Shown here: positions 37,579 through 48,253 of the stretch, piece after piece
How the letters are laid out: every line of letters starts with the position of its first letter
How positions within the stretch are numbered: position 1 is the stretch's first letter
NCBI RefSeq assembly: GCF_014698845.1
Contig: NZ_JACJTV010000012.1
Location: 1 to 64,000, forward strand
Source of the DNA: Coleofasciculus sp. FACHB-1120
Lineage (GTDB): Bacteria > Cyanobacteriota > Cyanobacteriia > Cyanobacteriales > FACHB-T130
DNA: 64,000 nucleotides
Reading direction: 5' to 3'
Notes under the pieces: model-generated
Told to the model about the DNA's origin: nothing
The model's database searches: none
The model's input: only the letters and a program-made list of their open reading frames with translations
Program-made: the position numbers and the translations under genes

Positions 37579-37955
37579 ATTTCACCCAGAGATAAGGAGA
37601 AGTTTAATTTCTAATAAGATTTTAATCTTCAAAACTGGAGGAAGAAAAGAGATTTATAGACCGAGAAGGCTGTAGGATCGAGGGTTAAGAGGCTAGGAGT
37701 TGGCTGAAGGACGGACTTCTTAGCGTCTGGAGTCCAACGTCTTCAGGAAAACGGTTTTTGGGTTGATGAGCGCCTACCGGCTGAAATAACCATACAACAG
37801 AGCAAGCAAGGGGAAGGGTGCGAGTAGCGATCGCGCTCATACACTTGGCGATCGCACAATCCTAGCACTGCTGACAAACCTACCCTACGGGAAGCCAATG
37901 CCATTTTACGTTTTTAGCTTCTCGCGCACTTAATTTACAAGAGGAATCTGAGACT
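37579..37955. other. Spacer upstream of the thiamine-diphosphate enzyme
   Basis: There is no gene. Two HIP1-like sites lie near 37827 and 37847. AAGAGGAA (37939-37946) serves as the ribosome site for the next gene. Nothing else is recognisable. Confidence 0.35.
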
Positions 37956-40169
37956 ATGACCGCACCGACTCAAGAGGCGATGTTAGCGACGCCTGCTTTT
38001 TCCGATGGAATTCAATATTTTGGCGAGAATTTGCCAGGATTTGAGACGGCTGGAAAATCTCCTGCCATAGAAGAAGGTAAGCCAAGCATCGCCTCTCCCA
38101 CCGATCCGGCTGCTGTCTTCCAAACTTTATTGTATGCAGATGCTTTACGCTATTTGACCCTGCAAGTCACTGGAAGTAAAGCATCCGGACACCCCGGCGG
38201 TTTTGCGTCTCAAGCAGAAGCCTATGCGGCTTTGGTTATGCTCGGTTACAAGAATATCATCACCGAAGTCGGGCATCACGCCCCCGGATTTTATAGTGCG
38301 ATGTTCTTGGATCGGTCGCTAGAGGACATGGGAATCACGACTGTGCAGCAATTGCGCGATCGCTTCCGGGAAAAGCACGGACTCTTAGGACACCTCTCCG
38401 GCTACATTCCGGGCATTCTCGCACCCGCTGGCCCCTTGGGACAAGGGCAACATTTCGCAATGGCAGCAGCAAAGCTGCACCGCGACAAGCTTTTCCCCTT
38501 CACTCTCGGTGACGGAGGTTTAGGCGAACCCTACATTATGAGTGGGATGGGACACTTCCACACCGCCTATCCCGAAGTCACAAATTTCTTGCCCGTTCTA
38601 GTTTGGAACGGCTACAGCCAGGAACACCATAGCATGGTGTCCACCAAATCCAACGAGCAGATGATCGGTTACTGGCGCGGCAATGGGTTTGAAGAAGTTA
38701 TCCTAATTAATGCTAAAGATTACGACGATCAAAACCAACCAGGAGATTACGTTGATAGCACAGCCTTTTCCTTCGAGAAGCGGCTGGAATTCACCAAAGC
38801 GGTGCTACTGGCAGCAGATAAAGCAGCGAAATCTGCACTCGGCGGCAAACTCACCGTACTGATTATTAAACAGCTCAAGGGTGCGGGTGTCCACGCCAAA
38901 GGTGCAAAATCCCACAACCTCTATCCTAAAGACACCCTGGACAGTGCCCACATCTCCACCGCTTTGAAAACACGCGCCTTATCATCTGCGGCGTGGGAAT
39001 TGGTGCGGACGAATTGCGAACGCGCTGGTGGTGGTCCTGCTTCTAAGACCGTTGTGACAGAATTTGAGTTACCGTTGCCAGACTTGGGTGAATTGCCCTT
39101 GGAAGAATATCCTGTGGGTGGCGAGGCAAAGGTGTCAACGACAGCAATGGGGCGTTTGGTAGGGAAAGTGGGAGAAAGCGATCGCAATTTCCTCGTTACC
39201 AACGCTGACGGCAACGAAGCTTCTGGGATTGCCAATATTAACCAAGCCCTCAAGATTATCCACCCTACAGTGGACGATCTCTACAATCAAACACCCCAAG
39301 GACAAGTTTACGAACCCCTCAGTGAAGACGCTTGTGCCGGGTTAGCGGTTGGCTTATCCCTGATGGGTGCTAGAACTCTCTGGTGTTCCTACGAATCCTT
39401 TGCCATCAACGGCTTACCGATTTGGCAAACGGTAACGCAAGCGATGGCAGAATTGCGCCGTCCCACTCCCTCTACGATTACCTTATACACTGCTGGAGCC
39501 TTGGAACAAGGGCGCAATGGTTGGACGCACCAACGTCCGGAAATCGAAGCGTATTTCGCCGCCATGATGCGGAATGGCAACGTTTTCCCCCTATTCCCCC
39601 CTGATGCGAATAGTATCCAAGTCTGCTACGACTGGGCGCTGACAACAAAAAATAAGGGAATTGTGATTACTGCGAGCAAATCGCCCCTACCGATTCGCAC
39701 GACTTTTGAACAAACTCGCCAAGGGTTGCGCGACGGTGCCATTGTGCTGCATGAAATCCCCGGTGACAAAATGGTGGTGTTTGCCGTGATTGGCGATATG
39801 ACGCTGATGCCAGTCTTTGAAGCCGCCGCGTTTTTAGAAACCGAAGGCATTGGGGCGCGGATTGTCTCGATTATCAATCCCCGCCGCTTGTATCGTCCTC
39901 ACGATGTCTCCTGGGATACCTGTTCCGAATCCGATGGCGGCTTTTTGGATGATGCTGGCTTTGCCAAGCTATTTGATGGTGATGCTTTAGTTGGTGTCAC
40001 AGGTGGCGCTTCTGGGATGCTGGAACCCATCATGCTGCGGAGTAACTGCAAGCGCGATACTTTCTCCTGGAAGCGTGGCGAAACGACAGCGAGTGCAGGT
40101 GAATTGATGGCATTTAATGGATTAACTGCCGAAGCGTTAACAAAACGCGCGATTGAGTTAGTGCATTAA
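37956..40169 (+). CDS. Transketolase/phosphoketolase-like thiamine-diphosphate enzyme
   Basis: The 737-residue protein has the transketolase-superfamily layout. TGSKASGHPGGFASQAEAYA (near 73) and the ThDP/metal motif GDGGLGEP (near 189) are followed about 28 residues later by WNGYS, as in phosphoketolases (LNGYK). The second half has the pyrimidine-domain ETLWCSYE-type region (RTLWCSYESFAINGLPIWQ), GWTHQRPEIEAYFAAMM and a C-terminal domain. It differs from classical phosphoketolases (about 800 residues) in many positions. Databases, as I recall, label such cyanobacterial proteins xylulose 5-phosphate 3-epimerase, which I would not trust. Expected substrates are sugar phosphates. Confidence 0.8.
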   Translation: MTAPTQEAMLATPAFSDGIQYFGENLPGFETAGKSPAIEEGKPSIASPTDPAAVFQTLLYADALRYLTLQVTGSKASGHPGGFASQAEAYAALVMLGYKNIITEVGHHAPGFYSAMFLDRSLEDMGITTVQQLRDRFREKHGLLGHLSGYIPGILAPAGPLGQGQHFAMAAAKLHRDKLFPFTLGDGGLGEPYIMSGMGHFHTAYPEVTNFLPVLVWNGYSQEHHSMVSTKSNEQMIGYWRGNGFEEVILINAKDYDDQNQPGDYVDSTAFSFEKRLEFTKAVLLAADKAAKSALGGKLTVLIIKQLKGAGVHAKGAKSHNLYPKDTLDSAHISTALKTRALSSAAWELVRTNCERAGGGPASKTVVTEFELPLPDLGELPLEEYPVGGEAKVSTTAMGRLVGKVGESDRNFLVTNADGNEASGIANINQALKIIHPTVDDLYNQTPQGQVYEPLSEDACAGLAVGLSLMGARTLWCSYESFAINGLPIWQTVTQAMAELRRPTPSTITLYTAGALEQGRNGWTHQRPEIEAYFAAMMRNGNVFPLFPPDANSIQVCYDWALTTKNKGIVITASKSPLPIRTTFEQTRQGLRDGAIVLHEIPGDKMVVFAVIGDMTLMPVFEAAAFLETEGIGARIVSIINPRRLYRPHDVSWDTCSESDGGFLDDAGFAKLFDGDALVGVTGGASGMLEPIMLRSNCKRDTFSWKRGETTASAGELMAFNGLTAEALTKRAIELVH

Positions 40170-40192
40170 GTTTAGTTAGCTCATAAAGTTTT

Positions 40193-40222
40193 ATCGCTCT
40201 CTTGTTTCTTCAGGAGAGCGAT
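40193..40222 (+). terminator. 9-bp hairpin after the ThDP enzyme
   Basis: ATCGCTCTC (40193-40201) pairs with GAGAGCGAT (40214-40222), loop 12 nt. It lies 24 bp after the stop and separates the gene from the AT-rich restriction-modification pair. Confidence 0.6.
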
Positions 40223-40273
40223 ATCACTCCTTGTTGTATTATTTAAAGATGGTAACAGCTACACCTCAAATTT

Positions 40274-41125
40274 ATGACTAATATTTTGAAGGCAATAAAA
40301 ACAATTATTGCTCATCCTATTTCAAATTTAATTAGTCATTACGAAGGGAGAAATAGAATTAATCAGATTGGAGATGCGTTAGAGTCTTTCGTTAAGGATG
40401 TATTTGCTGACACTGTTAATGAGACAGACCAGGGAAGAAGATTAGCGAAATATTCTGAAGTGTTTTCTTATAGTGGAAATGCTAACAACCCACCGGATTT
40501 AATATTGAAAAATGGTGATGCTATAGAAGTTAAAAAGATAGAGTCGTTGGGAGCAGCTATCGCCTTAAACAGCTCTTACCCTAAGTCTAAGTTATTTTCT
40601 GATAGTCCGCTGATTACAAGTCATTGCCGTAACTGTGAAAATTGGCATGAAAAAGATATTATTTATGCGATTGGAGTTGCAGAAAATAAAAGAATAAAAC
40701 TACTTTGGCTTATCTATGGTGACTGCTATGCCGCAGACAGAGAAATTTATGAAAGGATTATAGATACAATGGCAAGAGGAATTAATCAAATACCGGGCGT
40801 TAATTTTTCAAAAACAAAAGAACTAGGTAGAATCAATAAAGTAGATCCTCTGAATATAACTTATTTGAGGATTAGAGGAATGTGGGGAATAGAAAATCCA
40901 CTATCAGTTTTTGACTATGTAAACTTGGATTATCAGAAAAATAACCAGTTTCAAATGATTGCTATAATGAAAGAAAGTAAGTATCTATCATTTCCTGCAC
41001 CAGACCGGAATGAAATCGAATCCTTGGTTAATAATGAGCTGAAAATTATTGATGTGAATATAAAATCTCCAAATAATCCGGTTCAGCTTATTCCTGCTAA
41101 AGTCATAGCTTATAAACTATTGTAA
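40274..41125 (+). CDS. Type II restriction endonuclease, NgoPII-like (predicted GGCC)
   Basis: This 283-residue protein begins MTNILKAIKTIIAHPISNLI and has INQIGDALESFVKDVFADT, matching my recollection of NgoPII-family endonucleases, which cut GGCC. The PD-(D/E)xK nuclease site is visible as NNPPDLILKNGDAIEVKKIE (near 75-94). The specificity is predicted from the paired methyltransferase. The gene is AT-rich with many AAA/ATA codons and no HIP1, unlike its neighbours, suggesting transfer. It lies 24 bp upstream of its methyltransferase. Confidence 0.82.
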   Translation: MTNILKAIKTIIAHPISNLISHYEGRNRINQIGDALESFVKDVFADTVNETDQGRRLAKYSEVFSYSGNANNPPDLILKNGDAIEVKKIESLGAAIALNSSYPKSKLFSDSPLITSHCRNCENWHEKDIIYAIGVAENKRIKLLWLIYGDCYAADREIYERIIDTMARGINQIPGVNFSKTKELGRINKVDPLNITYLRIRGMWGIENPLSVFDYVNLDYQKNNQFQMIAIMKESKYLSFPAPDRNEIESLVNNELKIIDVNIKSPNNPVQLIPAKVIAYKLL

Positions 41126-41149
41126 TATAATAATTGACAGCAAAAATCA

Positions 41150-42238
41150 ATGGATGTTTTATCTTTATTTTCTGGTTGTGGTGGTTTAGACTTAGGTTTT
41201 CGTCAAGCCGGATTTAATGTCGTCTGGTCAAATGAATATGATAAGACAATTTGGGAAACTTACGAATTAAACCATCCAGAAACAAAGCTAGATAGAAGAG
41301 ATATTAGAACAATCAGTTCTCATGAAATTCCTGATGCCATAGGTATCATTGGTGGACCTCCCTGTCAAAGTTGGAGTGAAGCTGGTGCTGGGCGAGGAAT
41401 AAATGATACTAGAGGTCAGTTATTTTATGATTATATTAGGATTATTAAGGAAAAAAAGCCACTTTTTTTTCTAGCTGAAAATGTCAGCGGAATTTTAGCA
41501 GAAAAGCATACTCAAGCCTTTACAAACATTTTGTACCAATTTAAGGATGCTGGTTATGATGTGACTTACAAACTGCTGAATGCTAGTAATTTTAGAGTAC
41601 CTCAAGATAGAAAACGGGTAATTATTATAGGATATCGAGAAGACCTGGGAGGAACTTTTGAGTTCCCGAAGGGTAGCGCTGAAGTTTTAAATTTAAGAGA
41701 CGCTATCTATGATCTGAATCAAATACAACCTATCCCAATAGTAAGCGAGGTATATAAACGTCACTCATTTGTACCTAATCATGAATATATGGAAGGGGGC
41801 TTTTCCAGCATTTATATGTCAAGAAATAGAGTAAGAAGCTGGGATGAGCCATCTTTTACGATTCAGGCTGGTGGTAGACACGCTCCTATACATCCTCAGG
41901 CAAAAAAAATGGTTTGGGTTGGAAAAGATAAATGGATATTTGACCCTAATTCATTAAATTCATATCGGAGATTATCTGTTAGAGAATGTGCAAGAATACA
42001 AACTTTTCCAGACAATTTTATTTTTAAATACAAGCATATTTCAGACGGTTATAAAATGGTCGGAAATGCCGTTCCTGTTAGCTTGGCAAAAATGCTTGCA
42101 AACAAAATTCTTGTAGATATAAAACAGTATCTAGATTTAGGTGTTTGTACGAGTTTGCGTAGTCACAGCTATGCGACAGAACTGACATTATTTGAACCCA
42201 GCTTTTTGACACCAACAAAAGTAAGCTACGCCGATTAA
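41150..42238 (+). CDS. DNA (cytosine-5-)-methyltransferase, NgoPII/HaeIII-like (predicted GGCC)
   Basis: This 362-residue m5C methyltransferase protects the host from the adjacent nuclease. Motifs: I MDVLSLFSGCGGLDLGFRQA, IV GGPPCQSWSEAGAGRG with the catalytic Cys (near 72), VI AENVSGIL, VIII QDRKRVIIIGYRED, and X GNAVPVSLAKMLANKI. The target-recognition part (SSIYMSRNRVRSWDEPSFTI, GGRHAPIHPQAKKM) closely recalls M.HaeIII and M.NgoPII, which methylate GGCC. The last 25 residues extend beyond the family core. It has the same AT-rich composition as the endonuclease. Confidence 0.9.
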   Translation: MDVLSLFSGCGGLDLGFRQAGFNVVWSNEYDKTIWETYELNHPETKLDRRDIRTISSHEIPDAIGIIGGPPCQSWSEAGAGRGINDTRGQLFYDYIRIIKEKKPLFFLAENVSGILAEKHTQAFTNILYQFKDAGYDVTYKLLNASNFRVPQDRKRVIIIGYREDLGGTFEFPKGSAEVLNLRDAIYDLNQIQPIPIVSEVYKRHSFVPNHEYMEGGFSSIYMSRNRVRSWDEPSFTIQAGGRHAPIHPQAKKMVWVGKDKWIFDPNSLNSYRRLSVRECARIQTFPDNFIFKYKHISDGYKMVGNAVPVSLAKMLANKILVDIKQYLDLGVCTSLRSHSYATELTLFEPSFLTPTKVSYAD

Positions 42239-42546
42239 TGGCATCTGGCTCGTCAAGCAGAGTAAATTTAAGGAAAATTTGAAGGGAATAGATTTTTAAG
42301 AGAATTTTTTGCTGTTTTTCAATTGGCGATTCCTATTGTCATTCTCTCTGTCTAATACATGAATGGAAGGGGTTGGAAAAGAGCGATCGCATCCTTGTAT
42401 CCAAACTAATTATTGCAACAAATTATTGCAGGCAATCGCCTATACTAATAAATTGAAACTTTCTGTCACGAATTTGAAGCGTTGGAGATTGGAGTCAGCG
42501 TGCAGAAAGAGATGAGAAAATTATAGGGGCAGCGTTCGGATTTAAG
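42239..42546. other. Spacer after the restriction-modification pair
   Basis: There is no gene. HIP1 reappears at 42383, marking the end of the HIP1-free, AT-rich block. The repeated AACAAATTATTGCA near 42416-42430 is minor. No terminator with a clear stem was found. Confidence 0.35.
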
Positions 42547-43872
42547 ATGACAACCAAACCAAAAATTATTGTCCTCGATGATGATCCTACTGGTTCTCAG
42601 ACCGTTCACGGCTGCCTGCTGCTGACGCGCTGGGATGTAAATACCTTGCGGTTAGGGTTGGCGGATGAGTCGCCGATTTTCTTTGTGCTGACGAATACGA
42701 GGGCGCTGACTCCAGAGGAAGCGGCAAAGGTTACTAGAGAAGCTTGCCGTAACTTGAAGGAAGCCATTACCCAATCAAACATTCATGATTTTCTAATTGT
42801 TAGTCGTTCTGACTCCACCCTGCGCGGACATTACCCAGTCGAAACGGATGTTATTGCAGAAGAATTGGGTTCCTTTGATGCCCATTTTCTAGTTCCTGCC
42901 TTCTTCGAGGGGGGACGAGTGACCCGCGACAGCGTACATTATTTGATAATTGACGGCGTTCCTACACCCGTTCATGAAACTGAGTTTGCCCGCGATTCAG
43001 TCTTTGGCTACCACCATAGTTATTTGCCTGATTATGTGGAAGAGAAGACAAAAGGTAGAATTCCAGCTAACAAGGTAGAACGCTTTTTACTAACAGATAT
43101 TCGCGCTGGGAGTTTGGAACGACTGATGAACCTCAGTGGCAATCGGTGCGGCGTCGTAGATGGAGAAAATCAGGCAGATTTAAACCGCTTTGCAGAGGAT
43201 ATTCTAGCAGCAGCCAGTCAGGGAAAACGCTTCCTATTTCGCAGTGCTGCCAGTATCTTAACCGCCTTAGCTGCTTTGCCTCCACAACCCGTAGCGGCAG
43301 AAGATATGGCGCAATATGTGCGGGAAGGCAAACTGGGTGCAGTGATTGTCGGTTCTCATGTCAAAAAGACGACACAACAGCTAGAACAACTGCTAAAAGA
43401 ACCGGGGACAGTTGGCATTGAAGTAGAGATTGAACGTTTACTTGATGATTCTGTTACTGCGTTAGGAAGTCTCCTCAATGAAACACTGGAAAAGGTTCAT
43501 GCAGCGTACAATTCCGGGAAAACGCCTGTAGTTTACACTAGCCGCAAAGAACTTACTTTTAAGGATGTGCAAACGCGGTTACTGTTTGGGGAAGATGTTT
43601 CTGCTTTGTTGATGGATATCGTACAGGGTTTACCTGCAAATATTGGTTTTCTCATCAGCAAAGGCGGCATTACTTCTAATGATGTGCTGAGTACAGGGTT
43701 GGCGTTAACCTCAGCGTGGTTACTCGGTCAGATTTTGCCCGGATGTTCGATGGTACGGACTCCAGAGAATCATCCCCAATTTCCAAATTTGCCCGTGGTG
43801 CTGTTTCCTGGCAATGTGGGGGATGCGGATGGGTTAGCAACGGTTTATCGGCGTCTGAGTCAGCATCGTTAG
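42547..43872 (+). CDS. Four-carbon acid sugar kinase family protein (DUF1537/OtnK-like)
   Basis: This 441-residue protein starts with the N-terminal family signature IVLDDDPTGSQTVHG (residues 8-22). It continues with VLTNTRALTPEEA, VSRSDSTLRGHYPVE (near 86-100) and LVPAFFEGGRVT. The C-terminal nucleotide-binding domain has GAVIVGSHVKKTTQQ, GFLISKGGITSNDVL and LPVVLFPGNVGDADGL. Family members phosphorylate four-carbon sugar acids such as threonate or erythronate. No partner aldolase or isomerase genes are nearby, so the substrate is unassigned. Confidence 0.88.
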   Translation: MTTKPKIIVLDDDPTGSQTVHGCLLLTRWDVNTLRLGLADESPIFFVLTNTRALTPEEAAKVTREACRNLKEAITQSNIHDFLIVSRSDSTLRGHYPVETDVIAEELGSFDAHFLVPAFFEGGRVTRDSVHYLIIDGVPTPVHETEFARDSVFGYHHSYLPDYVEEKTKGRIPANKVERFLLTDIRAGSLERLMNLSGNRCGVVDGENQADLNRFAEDILAAASQGKRFLFRSAASILTALAALPPQPVAAEDMAQYVREGKLGAVIVGSHVKKTTQQLEQLLKEPGTVGIEVEIERLLDDSVTALGSLLNETLEKVHAAYNSGKTPVVYTSRKELTFKDVQTRLLFGEDVSALLMDIVQGLPANIGFLISKGGITSNDVLSTGLALTSAWLLGQILPGCSMVRTPENHPQFPNLPVVLFPGNVGDADGLATVYRRLSQHR

Positions 43873-43996
43873 CCAACGGAAGGTTCAAGGTTGAGGGATA
43901 AGAAGTTCTCCGGTTGCCCTCTTGTCTCCTTGCCCTGATGCCGCTTGCCTATATCATGGATAATTAGTCAATCCGCCCAGGTCAGGCTTTTCGTCC

Positions 43997-44797
43997 ATGA
44001 CTTCTGATTCGTCCGTTCCGATAGCTGTTTCAGTTGTTCCCGAAAATACAGGGGAAGTAAATTGCCACGAACAAGTTCGCATCAAAAGCGACCAAAGGTG
44101 GCTGACATTAATTTTGCCCCCAGAAGCGGAGACACCCGCCACGGCTAGCTGGTCTGACCTTTGGCAACAGCTGAAGCAGCGCCTCAATGCCGGTGAACGC
44201 TTCTGGCAGCCGAATACAGAGGTGCATTTGGTGGCAAAAGATCGCTTATTAGATGGACGCCAACTACAAGCGATCGCAGATGCCCTTGCCGAAGATCGGC
44301 TACAACTCAAGCGTGTCTACACCAGTCGCCGTCAAACCGCTGTTGCTGCGGCGGCTGCCGGTTACTCGGTGGAACAAGCACCCCCAGTTTCGCCCCTCAA
44401 TCAACCGCCTTCGCCGCCAACGACTGTATTAGCTGAACCCCTCTATGTGCAAACGACCGTGCGTTCGGGGGTGGAAATTCGTCATCCCGGTACTGTCATT
44501 ATCCTGGGAGAAGTAAATCCGGGCGGCAGTATCATCGCATCGGGCGACATTATAGTGTGGGGGCGTCTGCGCGGGATTGCTCATGCTGGTGCTGAGGGCA
44601 ATCAAGAGTGTTTAATTATGGCGCTACAGATGGAACCCACCCAACTGCGAATCGCTGATTATCTGGCGAGGGCACCGGAAAATCCACCGGCTCAATTTTA
44701 TCCGGAGGTTGCCTACGTAACGCCGGAAGGAATTCGGATCGCAAGAACAACTGAGTTTTCTAAAACTCAGTCTTTATCGATGGGGGTTGGACGTTAA
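43997..44797 (+). CDS. minC: Septum site-determining protein MinC
   Basis: MinC blocks FtsZ polymerisation away from midcell, carried to the membrane by MinD. The 266-residue protein has an N-terminal domain (about 25-115; LRLKRVYT-like strand LQLKRVYTSRRQTA) and a linker rich in Ala/Pro. The C-terminal beta-helix domain (about 152-240) carries TVRSGVEIRHPGTVIILGEV, NPGGSIIASGDIIVWGRLRG and AHAGAEGN, the MinD-binding face. minD and minE follow on the same strand, though a 298-bp gap separates minC from minD. Confidence 0.95.
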   Translation: MTSDSSVPIAVSVVPENTGEVNCHEQVRIKSDQRWLTLILPPEAETPATASWSDLWQQLKQRLNAGERFWQPNTEVHLVAKDRLLDGRQLQAIADALAEDRLQLKRVYTSRRQTAVAAAAAGYSVEQAPPVSPLNQPPSPPTTVLAEPLYVQTTVRSGVEIRHPGTVIILGEVNPGGSIIASGDIIVWGRLRGIAHAGAEGNQECLIMALQMEPTQLRIADYLARAPENPPAQFYPEVAYVTPEGIRIARTTEFSKTQSLSMGVGR

Positions 44798-45095
44798 AAA
44801 GGCAATCTAGGGGGAGTGATAAGTTCTGTAGGGGTTGTAGGGGCGATGTCTACTCTCTGTCTGCCCTAAGTTTTGCCTTAGCTTTCATTGAAGGACTTAT
44901 TATTTTTGAGTAGTAAGTATATACTGAACTCAAAACTAAAAAACTCAAAAATAATTGATTGACCTAATTGAAAACGGGAAAATCCAAACTCTCTCAAGGG
45001 CGAATTTACTAGGTATAGCTGTGGGAGAATAGACAATTCGATTAAACTCGCCCCTATACTTTCACGCACTAAAACGAAGCTAAGAACTTTTCAAC
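44798..45095. other. Gap between minC and minD
   Basis: There is no gene. It is AT-rich around 44890-44960 (TAAGTATATACTGAAC). Its length suggests minDE may have its own promoter, but no boxes are clear. Confidence 0.35.
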
Positions 45096-45902
45096 ATGAG
45101 TCGCATTATTGTGATTTCCTCCGGCAAAGGAGGGGTGGGGAAAACCACCGTAACGGCAAATTTAGGCATGGCTTTAGCTAGGGCGGGGCGTCAAGTTGCT
45201 CTAGTTGATGCGGATTTTGGCTTGAGAAATTTGGATTTGCTGCTGGGGCTAGAAAATCGGATTGTCTATACAGCGGTTGAAGTCCTGGCAGGCGAATGTC
45301 GGTTAGATCAAGCATTGGTGAAAGATAAGCGGCAGCCGGGACTGGTGTTATTACCCGCTGCCCAAACCCGAACCAAGGAGTCAATCAGCCCCGATCAGAT
45401 GAAACAGCTGGTTAATGAATTAGCTGCCAAGTACGAATATGTCTTGATTGACAGTCCAGCGGGGATTGAGATGGGCTTCAAGAATGCGATCGCTGCCGCC
45501 CAGGAAGCCTTGATTGTGACAACGCCAGAAATTGCCTCTGTGCGCGATGCTGACCGGGTTGTCGGCTTACTGGAAGCACAAAACATTAAGCGTGCCCACC
45601 TGATCGTCAACCGCATTCGACCGGCAATGGTGCAAGCCAATGACATGATGTCGGTAGAAGATGTGCAGGAACTTCTCGCCATTCCCTTAATTGGTGTGAT
45701 TCCTGATGATGAGCGGGTTATTGTCTCCACCAATCGGGGCGAACCTCTGGTACTGGCTGAAAATCCTACCCTACCGGGAACGGCATTTTTCAACATTGCT
45801 CGCCGTCTAGAAGGGGAGCCGATTGAGTTTCTGAATTTGGATGCTGGTAATGACGGCTTCTTTTCTCGCATCCGAAAATTATTGTGGTCTAAGATTATCT
45901 AA
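45096..45902 (+). CDS. minD: Septum site-determining protein MinD (ATPase)
   Basis: MinD is a ParA-type ATPase that binds the membrane as an ATP dimer and recruits MinC. The 268-residue protein has the deviant Walker [10 protein letters not shown] (residues 9-17) with the signature Lys, [19 protein letters not shown] (switch I), and [10 protein letters not shown] (Walker B). It ends in an amphipathic helix, [14 protein letters not shown], the membrane-targeting sequence. minE starts 20 bp downstream. Confidence 0.97.
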   Translation: MSRIIVISSGKGGVGKTTVTANLGMALARAGRQVALVDADFGLRNLDLLLGLENRIVYTAVEVLAGECRLDQALVKDKRQPGLVLLPAAQTRTKESISPDQMKQLVNELAAKYEYVLIDSPAGIEMGFKNAIAAAQEALIVTTPEIASVRDADRVVGLLEAQNIKRAHLIVNRIRPAMVQANDMMSVEDVQELLAIPLIGVIPDDERVIVSTNRGEPLVLAENPTLPGTAFFNIARRLEGEPIEFLNLDAGNDGFFSRIRKLLWSKII

Positions 45903-45922
45903 CCTTCACATCTGCCCGATCC

Positions 45923-46213
45923 ATGATTAGCGAACTTTTAGAACGACTTTTTCCTCGCATTAATGTTGACAACAGCCGCGCGGAAGTCAAGCGCCGCTTG
46001 CAATTGGTCATTGCCCACGATCGAGCTGATTTAACACCAGAGATGGTGGAGTCAATGCGGAAGGAAATCCTGGAAGTCGTCTCTCGCTATGTCGAAATCG
46101 AGGCAGAGGGGTTGGAGTTTTCTCTCGAAAGTAGCCAACGGGCAACGGCATTAATCGCCAATTTGCCTATCCGGCGAGTCAAAACAGAGGCGGAGCCAGA
46201 GGATAAAGAGTAG
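45923..46213 (+). CDS. minE: Cell division topological specificity factor MinE
   Basis: This 96-residue MinE stimulates MinD ATPase and drives Min oscillation. The anti-MinCD helix region is [18 protein letters not shown] (near 19-36), followed by the dimerisation beta domain [21 protein letters not shown]. Complete. Its stop codon lies in the left arm of the HIP1 hairpin at 46207. Confidence 0.95.
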   Translation: MISELLERLFPRINVDNSRAEVKRRLQLVIAHDRADLTPEMVESMRKEILEVVSRYVEIEAEGLEFSLESSQRATALIANLPIRRVKTEAEPEDKE

Positions 46214-46254
46214 CGATCGCATTCAGGAGCGTACTGATGAGCGATCGCTACTCT
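46207..46254 (+). terminator. HIP1-containing hairpin after minE
   Basis: AGAGTAGCGATCGC (46207-46220) pairs perfectly with GCGATCGCTACTCT (46241-46254), loop 20 nt. Each arm ends in a HIP1 octamer and the left arm overlaps the minE stop codon. Confidence 0.65.
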
Positions 46255-46672
46255 ATGCGTTCCTGACATCTGCTGGAGGGCGGCACCCATCCTATCAAAG
46301 CCGTCACAAAATTTTTAATCCTATTTTTATTTCTTAAAATTAAAATAAATGGGATTCTAAATCTCAAGCTTTTATGCTTTCCTATCTCCTCAGAGCGAAC
46401 TTAGTTTTCATGCAAATTTAGGGCGAATGAGTCTAATTTGCCATGAAACTTACTCCTCTGGCTAAAGTTAAACATAAACGGATTGGCTGTTTTTACTGCT
46501 GTGGGTGGATAGGCAATTTATCGGTTGTCATTAACAATAAAAAGAGAATCACTCCAGTATTTAAAACTCTTTTCCCACAAAAAAAAGAGCTTTTCAGGAG
46601 TCGATTGATTAGGGGCATCGAGAAAACCCGTTGCAGCATTAAAATATCTACTCTTGAGGATGAGCCGGTGTA
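46255..46672. other. Spacer upstream of the polyproline PEP-CTERM gene
   Basis: AT-rich. A 76-codon plus frame (46443-46673) ends on the base where the next gene starts, but it has no family, no ribosome site and unusual composition, so I do not call it a gene. No clear promoter. Confidence 0.35.
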
Positions 46673-48253
<1,581 letters not shown>

